From NCBI GenBank assembly GCA_910585055.1, contig CAJUBY010000023.1:1099-30657 (forward strand): DNA of 29,559 nt, read 5' to 3'. A program made the position numbers and the translations under genes. This document shows, one piece after another, positions 17,701-22,933 of this stretch (the first letter of the stretch is position 1; the number at the start of each line of letters is the position of its first letter). The stretch comes from an uncultured Christensenella sp. Its GTDB lineage: Bacteria; Bacillota; Clostridia; Christensenellales; Pumilibacteraceae. The notes beneath the pieces are model-generated. The model saw only the letters and a list, made by a program, of their open reading frames with translations. It had not been told where the DNA came from and did no database searches.

Positions 17701-19493
17701 GCGCATACGACAGCTACGTTGTTGTGCGACGGGTTACCGTACGCTTTACCGTCGTAATCGGGGTCGAGCGAATAATTGTTGACGGGTGTCGTCGCGACGG
17801 TTACCGTCTTACCTGCGTTTTGCGCTCCGACGCTGCCTGTCACCGTTACCGATTCGGTATCGGGATCGGCGGTACACGAAGCTATAATTCCGGCGTATTC
17901 TCTTATTGGATCTTCGCGCTCGAACGTGATGGCATCGATAGATACCGTACCGGACGTCACGCCGATAAACTTAAGTTTAAAGCCGCGCAGATAGCCGTTG
18001 CAACCGTCGAGATCGGAAAGATTTATCATGTAAGTTTTATAATCGCCGTTCGGCTGTACGTCGAATGTCTTGGATTTGGCGTCGTTGTAACCGCCGTCTT
18101 TGCTCGTAACGAACGACAGCTTTACTTTGTCCGCCGCCGTATCGTTTTTCATGCGGATAAGCAAGGTGTTGCGCACCGACAGAAGCGCGCTGTAATCCGA
18201 ACCGCGAGCCGCGTCTATAGCAACGGACGTAAGCTCGGGATCGGCGTCCTCTATATTCCAAACGAACTTGCCGTCGGAGACTGCGGCTTCGCCGTTGCTG
18301 CAAGTAAACATGCCGCGTGCGCGCTCGTCTTTGAATTCAAAATCCAAATAACCGGCCGCCGCGTAATCGAGTTCGCTGTCGAACATTTTAATGTTAGTGA
18401 CGGTGGGCGCTACGCCCCATCCGTTGAAAATGACTTTACCGTCGAAAACGTCGCCGTGCGTGTCGAACAGCGCGACAATACGGTTACCGTTGACGTAGAA
18501 AAGCACGTAATCCGTTTCGAACACTATCTTAAACTCCGAATATGTGTCGAGCGGTATCTCTACATCCGCTACGCCGACGAGCGCGTACGACCCGTTATCG
18601 CCGCGGCGCAAACGCAAATGTCTGCCTGCGGAGTTCATGAACGATTCGAAATAATAATCGGTTGTTCCCCCGTTGCATTTAAATACGATCCCGAACCCCG
18701 CTTCGGTGAAACGGTACGCGTTGGGTTTTGCGGAAAACTCGATCGTGTTGTTTTTAAACTCGCCCCTGTGCGTCATGGTAACCAGCTCTTGATCGGACGG
18801 CGCAGTGTACACGGCGGTATCGCCTTCGCCCGTTTTTGACCAGTTGCCTACCGACCACCCGAACGGGATCTCTGTACTGCTCGTATACATCTTTATGTCC
18901 TTTACCGACGCGAGCGTGTTCCAGGACGATATACACAGGCTTTTTATGTCGAAATCGAAATCGCCCGTTTCGTAAAACGATTTTTTGGATATACCGTTCA
19001 AAAACAGCTCGAGACGGTTTTTCCCGAAAATACATTTTACGGTAAACCATTCGTCCAAAGCGAAATCGTAATCGTTATTTACGATATTGTCCGCACCGCC
19101 AAGCCAATCGTCGCCGGCGGACGTCTCGCGGAATCGTATACTGCGGTTGCTGTAACAGACCTCCATAAAGTACGCTTTGCCGTTTGTAAGAGTAAAACTC
19201 AGACCTATATTGCTCTCGCCCTGCGAGTTGTTTATCTTTACGGTAAACTCGACGGTATTAAAGTCCACCGCGCCCGTATAGTTTATAGCCGGTGCGCTGC
19301 CGAACGCGCTTTCCTTTTTGGTATACTCCGCGCCGTTTTCGCCTTCGACAACGTTCCAGCCGTCGTCCGCCGTCCACGTTCCTTGCGAAGACTCGGCAAA
19401 TATATCCGCCGCGGACGCCGACGCGAATGCGATAAGCACGGATACGGCTATAAAAATAATAAAATACCTTAATTTTATGACCGACGATCTCAT
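14748..19493 (-). CDS. Giant cell-surface GH28/pectate-lyase-like beta-helix protein (paralogue 2, 1,581 aa)
   Basis: Module order matches the downstream paralogue: signal peptide (about 1-28, ASASAAD), two jelly rolls (to about 380), beta-sandwich modules (380-655), beta-helix (about 656-1030, opening APYNAKGDAFTDDTAAIQAA), carbohydrate-binding-like module, third jelly roll (about 1205-1388), two FIVAR-like repeats and a C-terminal membrane helix with KKKRKADK. GH28-type motifs are INGDG and NDDA (891-894), but the GHG motif reads GGLG (932-935), with Leu934 in place of His, and RIK is missing. It may therefore be inactive, binding-only, or use different chemistry. The ATG overlaps the stop of the oxidoreductase gene as ATGA, with AGGAGG upstream. 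The gene ends in TAG. Confidence 0.85.
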   Translation of the reverse strand: MRSSVIKLRYFIIFIAVSVLIAFASASAADIFAESSQGTWTADDGWNVVEGENGAEYTKKESAFGSAPAINYTGAVDFNTVEFTVKINNSQGESNIGLSFTLTNGKAYFMEVCYSNRSIRFRETSAGDDWLGGADNIVNNDYDFALDEWFTVKCIFGKNRLELFLNGISKKSFYETGDFDFDIKSLCISSWNTLASVKDIKMYTSSTEIPFGWSVGNWSKTGEGDTAVYTAPSDQELVTMTHRGEFKNNTIEFSAKPNAYRFTEAGFGIVFKCNGGTTDYYFESFMNSAGRHLRLRRGDNGSYALVGVADVEIPLDTYSEFKIVFETDYVLFYVNGNRIVALFDTHGDVFDGKVIFNGWGVAPTVTNIKMFDSELDYAAAGYLDFEFKDERARGMFTCSNGEAAVSDGKFVWNIEDADPELTSVAIDAARGSDYSALLSVRNTLLIRMKNDTAADKVKLSFVTSKDGGYNDAKSKTFDVQPNGDYKTYMINLSDLDGCNGYLRGFKLKFIGVTSGTVSIDAITFEREDPIREYAGIIASCTADPDTESVTVTGSVGAQNAGKTVTVATTPVNNYSLDPDYDGKAYGNPSHNNVAVVCAVKAEADGSFEAEFPLQNGKVSHLSSKFIAYMPDKTLVADAFKITNFRDFTENPYAFTLNDLTADVTTAPYNAKGDAFTDDTAAIQAAVDHVSAQGGGTVLLPGDKTSPFGRRYIATHIVLKDNVEFRIEEGAVLWQSKRKEEYTYEVTYGHDVDIQGLVWCHTGGTVNLPLLYVKAASNVRITGGGTVRMMESGTEQPDGYHYEWSNDGTPNIVLDCGNTIHVMPICVYDSENVELSNITVLRTNIWHTLWAYSRNLYIADNDFRQAECINGDGFGLGKTKNVVLERNFLYTNDDAITLTCEYRDGRGDTFYPSKPGTDHCTENLVIRHNNLFGGLGLTFIPWGTEDPDLSKEEAKNITVYDNVIGGTSRAIGSWPDNPFYGWSSFYDYNLDNGETDDYSPVKDIFIHGNIFRNTVAVGVMKIANAVTDCGLYSSNEFLNASFERELRYPNETEFVSGLSYWSSKLGDGGEVGTEKTGTKTSQIKYPESGGAVSATVGDYAGYVKGDGELYQGLYNAFGAYRFSLKVKLVSGTAKLFARDAVSGKILAEKTVTVSDTFTESVLDYIAEKGTTVQLGIMHEGGAEDTVYIDDASLRQVVDPDLYKVDGEQRLWGFDDNKGYTAYSPSGASVPVLGGLLTVPADCEYKILFDGTEDVNVFDASVAILLNGDRVNSGIYFGAANALYAQDRIDAYNVQVEYVSGSDFYTVVLYKFSSETGYLGDLAKSGRIPLAGNDRITLRTVVKNGTLFAFTDGNNEYVLSYELPDDYIGGSVGLRSHSTAARFDDFRVVSPELVPAAGDKTELLRMLNIAKKFGAVAYTEESFAKLTAAIAQADALGANATQTEIDRVLAMVNAAVNGLVQTAPPTVAADKTGLNMLVGAAKRFDAEMYTSESYKRLETALTAAERVSADGDATEEEITAAIDGINGALSLLVKADRAVETETKTVTDTGMTVAFYVTLGLLIAVVAATCVVVFVKKKRKADK
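14821..15215 (-). repeat. 395-bp block shared with 9877-10271 (copy 2)
   Basis: This is the partner of the block at 9877-10271, offset by 4,944 bp in direct orientation. It encodes residues about 1427-1557 of paralogue 2. One mismatch in 395 bp is far below the divergence in flanking homologous sequence. Confidence 0.95.
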
Positions 19494-20737
19494 TTGTTTT
19501 TTTCCCTCCTGTTCTTTTCGTATTTTGCCCTTATACTGTCGTAGATCTCCTCAGGGATATCTATATTGCCCTTGGAATAGCTGGGTATAAGCATACCGCC
19601 GGCGAGCTTGGGATCGGTGCAGCGCGTATCGTTTCTGTATTTGTCGCGCTCCGACTTTATGCGAAGATCGGGGATACGCTGCGGCTTCCCGCCGTCAAGT
19701 ACGGAAAAGTACGCGAACATACCCGGCAGGAACATGTCGCACGCCTCGTATATCCCTATGTTTTCCGCCGACTCATCGCCGGAAATCGCCGCAACGAAAT
19801 TGTACATAACATAATAGTCCGAACCTCCGTGCCCCGCGGCTTTCGCCTTTTCGGAAAACTCGTCGGTCGGCAGGTACGTTTTGGGATCCTGCAGAAATTT
19901 GCCTTCCTGTTCGTCGAGATTGGTATATATGCGCTCCACGCCTCCGTTTTCGGCGTCCTCGCGCGAGCTTTCCGCTCTGCCCTTCGACCCGTACACGCTG
20001 TAAAATATGGAATTTTTTGCGAGATTTCCGTGACGGCTCTCTATGACCGCACCGTTTTCCAGAGTTATCACTTCGATACCGCAAGAACCGCTTATCATGC
20101 CCATGCGCGCACATCTGTCGTTGAACGGCAGCTCGAACCCTACTACCGACACCGGACGCAAGCCCGTTATGTGGATAAGCGGTCCTATAGAATGCGTGCA
20201 GTAAAACGTGCTGTACCAGTGGTTGCGCCAATGCCCCGGATCGCCGTAGGTTATGTCCGGCCAGATCGGTTCGCAGTTGTGCACATACTCGCCTTCGCCG
20301 TATTCGAACTCGCCCAGCTTGCCTGCGCGGTACAGCTTGCGCATTTCGCGCGGCGCCGGCATAAAGCAGTAGTTTTCCGCGTAAGCGTATATACAACCCG
20401 TTTTTTCCACGGTCTCTATAAGCCTAACACCCTGTTCAAGCGTGCAAAACGGCAGGACTTCGCTTAAAACATGCCTGCCTTTTTCCAGAGCTTTTATAGC
20501 ATACGGCGCGTGTTCCACGGCGTAGTTGGCGAGCACCACACCGTCGAGAGCGTGTTCGATAAAACCGTCGAAATCGGCGTAGTACGCGATATTCGAATCG
20601 GGATATTTCTTTTTAAGCGCGTCTACGACATCACCGTCGCGCTCGCACACCGCAACAATCTCGGCAAGCCCCGTCTTTTTGCACCACTCTATCATGCAAT
20701 CGCCGCGCCTACCGCCGAAAACTCCGATCTTTACCAT
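19490..20737 (-). CDS. Gfo/Idh/MocA-family NAD-dependent protein, GH109-like
   Basis: This 415-residue cytoplasmic protein has an N-terminal Rossmann fold (VKIGVFGGRRGD) and the C-terminal alpha/beta domain of the family. The usual catalytic EKP is replaced by SEVLP (92-96), so the family lysine is absent. The segment FYCTHSIGPL (178-187) resembles the YPTHGLGP motif of GH109-type NAD-dependent glycosidases (recalled, not searched). A role in cleaving or oxidising a sugar released by the downstream surface proteins is plausible. The ATG at 20737 has AGGAG 5 bp upstream; ATG at 20740 is the alternative, and the longer frame from 20791 lacks a ribosome site. The stop overlaps the next start (ATGA). 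It is first in the operon and divergent from an AraC regulator. Confidence 0.85.
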   Translation of the reverse strand: MVKIGVFGGRRGDCMIEWCKKTGLAEIVAVCERDGDVVDALKKKYPDSNIAYYADFDGFIEHALDGVVLANYAVEHAPYAIKALEKGRHVLSEVLPFCTLEQGVRLIETVEKTGCIYAYAENYCFMPAPREMRKLYRAGKLGEFEYGEGEYVHNCEPIWPDITYGDPGHWRNHWYSTFYCTHSIGPLIHITGLRPVSVVGFELPFNDRCARMGMISGSCGIEVITLENGAVIESRHGNLAKNSIFYSVYGSKGRAESSREDAENGGVERIYTNLDEQEGKFLQDPKTYLPTDEFSEKAKAAGHGGSDYYVMYNFVAAISGDESAENIGIYEACDMFLPGMFAYFSVLDGGKPQRIPDLRIKSERDKYRNDTRCTDPKLAGGMLIPSYSKGNIDIPEEIYDSIRAKYEKNRREKNK

Positions 20738-20771
20738 CATCACTCCTATGCAACAGTTGTCTATATTACAA

Positions 20772-20777
20772 ATTGTA
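20772..20777 (-). promoter_or_regulatory. Candidate -10 box of the oxidoreductase/GH28-like operon
   Basis: The minus strand reads TACAAT. At 17 bp spacing the -35 position is an unmatched T run next to the first operator repeat. A weak -35 overlapped by an AraC-family site is typical of an activator-dependent promoter. A TAATAT at 20763-20768 with TTGTGT upstream is an alternative. Confidence 0.4.
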
Positions 20778-20799
20778 CAATAAAACCACACAATAAAAA

Positions 20800-20838
20800 A
20801 TGGAAATTATCCATTATTTTATGGATATTTCCCATTAT
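20800..20838. promoter_or_regulatory. AraC-family operator: two direct repeats 21 bp apart
   Basis: ATGGAAATTATCCATTAT (20800-20817) and ATGGATATTTCCCATTAT (20821-20838) match at 15 of 18 positions. The 21-bp period is two helical turns, the spacing expected for the two HTH motifs of AraC dimers. The second copy ends 4 bp before the -35 box of the regulator; the first abuts the -35 region of the divergent operon. Confidence 0.7.
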
Positions 20839-20842
20839 AGTA

Positions 20843-20871
20843 TTGACAAACCCTTTTTTTGATAGTAAAAT
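20843..20871 (+). promoter_or_regulatory. Sigma-A promoter of the AraC-type regulator
   Basis: TTGACA (20843-20848), 17 bp, TAAAAT (20866-20871), then only 6 bp to the ATG at 20878. The transcription start should fall on or next to the start codon. Confidence 0.8.
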
Positions 20872-20877
20872 GCGGAT

Positions 20878-21687
20878 ATGGAAAGCGATAACGTTTGCAA
20901 ATTCAATGCAGCCAACGACGACGGCGAAACAATAGGCATATTAAATTTTTGTTACGAAAAAAACAGCGTTCCCGATCCGCTGTTTACCATGAACGCAGTG
21001 TTTCGGCTGCATATAGTGGCGCGCGGCGAAGGCGCCTTCGCAACGCTAAACGGCAGTATACCGCTGAGATCGGGCGACGTATTTTTTACCTACCCGTCCA
21101 CAGATTATTATATAAGGAACGACGGCGGACTGGAATACATGTACATCTCTTTCGTGGGGCTGCGCGCGTATAAGCTGGTAGAACGCGCAGGCATTCCGCG
21201 CGGCGCAGCAGTCAGAAACGGATTCGGCGATCTTACGGACGTATGGGAACACGCCGTCGCCTGCGCCGCCGACGGAAACATAGATCTTATAGCCGAAGGT
21301 ATACTGCTGTACATTATCGGCAGGCTGTGCGCCGTGCGGTCGGGCAAGGATATAGCGAGCAAAAGCGAAAAAATAGCGCTGCTTATAAAAAAACAAACGG
21401 AAGAGCGCTTTTGCGATCCGCAACTCAGCCTTAACGTACTGTGCGAAGAAAACTTTTACAACGCGAAATACGTATCGTCGGTGTTTAAAAAATATATGGG
21501 CATCGGATTTTCCGAATACCTTACCACACTGCGCCTGAACAACGCCCAACGTCTTATAAATTCGGGCTTTAAATCCGTAAAACAGATAGCGGCGCTTTCC
21601 GGGTTCGACGACGCGCTGTATTTTTCCAAGCTGTACAAGCGCCATTACGGCATTTCCCCGGCAAAAGCGATAGAGTGCTGGATATAA
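20878..21687 (+). CDS. AraC-family transcriptional regulator
   Basis: This 269-residue regulator has an N-terminal cupin-like sensing domain (about 15-110, with LRSGDVFFTYPSTDYYI) and a C-terminal double helix-turn-helix (about 165-269). The HTH shows LSLNVLCEENFYNAKYVSSV and the family signature IAALSGFDDALYFSKLYKRH followed by YGISPAKA. It is divergent from the oxidoreductase/GH28-like operon and separated by a tandem operator, so it most likely activates that operon in response to a sugar. The cupin sensor usually binds the inducer; which one is unknown. There is no ribosome site: the ATG sits 6 bp after the -10 box, implying a leaderless mRNA. The gene converges on the next one with a 9-bp gap. 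Confidence 0.9.
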   Translation: MESDNVCKFNAANDDGETIGILNFCYEKNSVPDPLFTMNAVFRLHIVARGEGAFATLNGSIPLRSGDVFFTYPSTDYYIRNDGGLEYMYISFVGLRAYKLVERAGIPRGAAVRNGFGDLTDVWEHAVACAADGNIDLIAEGILLYIIGRLCAVRSGKDIASKSEKIALLIKKQTEERFCDPQLSLNVLCEENFYNAKYVSSVFKKYMGIGFSEYLTTLRLNNAQRLINSGFKSVKQIAALSGFDDALYFSKLYKRHYGISPAKAIECWI

Positions 21688-21696
21688 TCCGGCAAA

Positions 21697-21993
21697 TCAT
21701 CTAGTTTGTATGAGCTTGACCGATCTTATTCCGCTTTCGGCGACCCACCTGTCGTATTCTTCGTCGTTTTGGGGCGTCTGTTCGATTATGACGTAACCGG
21801 CGGTTATTTCTCCTTTGTACGGCAGATCCAATTTGTCCTGTATATATGCGTACAGCTCGTAAAACAGATCTTTAAACTTTCTGTCCTTTGTACAAATTTT
21901 GGAAAGCGCCGCCAACACCATATCGGTAAAATAGATATCGATACTCTGTTTTGTGTACATTGTTCTTTTTTTATTTTCCGTCGTGTTTTCCAT
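21697..21993 (-). CDS. Small unknown protein (98 aa)
   Basis: I recognise no family. The sequence is charged, without a signal peptide or membrane helix. It has a helical N-terminal half (SIDIYFTDMVLAALSKI, KFKDLFYELYAYIQDKLDLP) and a short beta-prone C-terminal part (GEITAGYVIIEQTP, GIRSVKLIQ). AGGAG lies 8 bp before the ATG and a good promoter lies 120 bp upstream, so it is probably real. It is divergent from a mini XRE regulator whose promoter overlaps its own, which suggests it may be that regulator's target. Confidence 0.65.
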   Translation of the reverse strand: MENTTENKKRTMYTKQSIDIYFTDMVLAALSKICTKDRKFKDLFYELYAYIQDKLDLPYKGEITAGYVIIEQTPQNDEEYDRWVAESGIRSVKLIQTR

Positions 21994-22040
21994 TGTGTTT
22001 TCTCCTATCGTATATACTGTTCGCTTATTGCGTTAAGAAA

Positions 22041-22054
22041 CGACCGAACGGTCG
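22041..22054 (-). other. Small hairpin in the leader of the 98-aa protein gene
   Basis: On the minus strand CGACCGTTCGGTCG forms a 6-bp inverted repeat followed by TTTCTT, inside the roughly 115-nt leader. It could be a weak attenuator or a regulator site. The T run is too poor to call a terminator. Confidence 0.3.
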
Positions 22055-22104
22055 ATTATTGTAATTATTGTAAATCGTAATCGCAAAACCGACACACTTT
22101 ATGA

Positions 22105-22126
22105 GTGTAAATATATTTTACTACAC
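22105..22126. promoter_or_regulatory. Inverted-repeat operator candidate over the -10 box
   Basis: GTGTA (22105-22109) and TACAC (22122-22126) enclose a second pair, GTAAA and TTTAC, across the -10 of the 98-aa gene promoter. An adjacent inverted repeat ACACT-N5-AGTGT lies at 22094-22108. Such nested repeats over a promoter suit a small XRE repressor. Confidence 0.4.
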
Positions 22127-22144
22127 CCATTAGATGTATGTCAA
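22115..22144 (-). promoter_or_regulatory. Promoter of the 98-aa protein gene
   Basis: The minus strand reads TTGACA (22139-22144), 18 bp, TAAAAT (22115-22120). Its -35 box overlaps the upstream region of the divergent XRE promoter. Confidence 0.7.
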
Positions 22145-22165
22145 GCATTTTACTCCCGCAAGGTG

Positions 22166-22171
22166 TATAAT
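22166..22171 (+). promoter_or_regulatory. -10 box of the first mini XRE gene
   Basis: TATAAT lies 10 bp before the ATG at 22182, leaving a leader of about 3-4 nt. No good -35 box is present at 17 bp, so expression may be weak or regulated. Confidence 0.5.
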
Positions 22172-22181
22172 ATATAAAATT

Positions 22182-22400
22182 ATGGAAATGATAACCAACA
22201 AACAAATAAGCAGTAAACTCACGGACGCTTTGCGTAATTGCGGTATGACGCAAGCCGAATTAGCGAGACGTTTGGGAGTAAGACAACAACAAATTTCTTG
22301 TTATCTGCTCGGCAAAAAAATGCCTTCATTGGACACTTTTGCCAATCTTTGCAAAATACTCGGTTTGGACGCAAACGACGTACTTTGCATATCAGACTAA
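22182..22400 (+). CDS. Mini XRE-family HTH regulator 1 (72 aa)
   Basis: A single HTH_3 (Cro/C1-type) domain fills the protein: LRNCGMTQAELARRLGVRQQ for helices 1-3, then the recognition helix and LGKKMPSLDTFANLCKILGL. There is no sensor domain, so it probably acts as a simple repressor. The ATG at 22182 is preferred over an earlier one at 22134, which lies upstream of the -10 box. No ribosome site precedes it. It shares the pattern FANLC-ILGLD and a 16-nt identical stretch (atactcggtttggacg) with the second XRE gene at 22636, so the two are related. Confidence 0.78.
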   Translation: MEMITNKQISSKLTDALRNCGMTQAELARRLGVRQQQISCYLLGKKMPSLDTFANLCKILGLDANDVLCISD

Positions 22401-22468
22401 CAAGACATATAGTAGTACGAAATACACAAACCGCAAGGAGTAATACAACAGCATATCCGTAAAATTGG

Positions 22469-22503
22469 GATCGACGACAGATTATATGCCGTCGATCTTT
22501 TTT
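22469..22503 (+). terminator. Rho-independent terminator after XRE gene 1
   Basis: GATCGACG (22469-22476) pairs perfectly with CGTCGATC (22490-22497) and is followed by six T residues. The 68 bp between the gene and the hairpin hold nothing recognisable apart from an AAGGAG without a start codon. Confidence 0.8.
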
Positions 22504-22584
22504 CTTATAATATACAGTTTACTGTTAAATCGATACCTTCTTTGATTAGTATGTAAATATAAGTTTATTACTGATGGATGTATT

Positions 22585-22615
22585 TTAACAATTTTATTTT
22601 CGAATAGTATATAAT
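22585..22615 (+). promoter_or_regulatory. Probable promoter of XRE gene 2
   Basis: TATAAT (22610-22615) lies 20 bp before the ATG. TTAACA (22585-22590) is the best -35 box, at a long 19-bp spacing. Confidence 0.45.
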
Positions 22616-22635
22616 CTTAACGGAGGACAAAACAA

Positions 22636-22854
22636 ATGACGACACGCGAACAAATACGACGCAATATAGCGGAGGCTATCGTAAACAGCGGGATGCCACG
22701 ATCGGAATTGGCAAACCGTTTGGGCATAAAGCTATCTACTTTGAATAATTACATAAAATGCAAACATACCCCTAAATTGAAAATATTTGCGAATTTATGT
22801 ATAATACTCGGTTTGGACGTAAAGCGTATACTCTATTCCGGACACGATAAATAA
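22636..22854 (+). CDS. Mini XRE-family HTH regulator 2 (72 aa)
   Basis: One Cro/C1-type HTH domain: VNSGMPRSELANRLGIKLST, then LNNYIKCKHTPKLKIFANLC and IILGLDVKRIL. GGAGG lies 9 bp before the ATG, unlike XRE gene 1, so it is translated conventionally. It has its own promoter after the terminator of gene 1 and ends 80 bp before the convergent purL stop. No target gene is adjacent on its own side; candidates are its own promoter or the neighbouring XRE/98-aa pair. Confidence 0.78.
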   Translation: MTTREQIRRNIAEAIVNSGMPRSELANRLGIKLSTLNNYIKCKHTPKLKIFANLCIILGLDVKRILYSGHDK

Positions 22855-22870
22855 CATGTCCGTAAACAAA

Positions 22871-22905
22871 GACCGACCGCAAAACAATAAAATTTGCGGT
22901 CGGTC
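22871..22905 (-). terminator. Terminator of the purine operon
   Basis: A perfect 13-bp stem, GACCGACCGCAAA (22871-22883) with TTTGCGGTCGGTC (22893-22905) around a 9-nt loop. On the minus strand it is followed by TTTGTTT, 28 bp past the purL stop. On the plus strand no T tract follows, though the hairpin may also stop XRE gene 2 transcripts. Confidence 0.75.
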
Positions 22906-22933
22906 GATATACTTTCGGTCTAATATTCGATTG

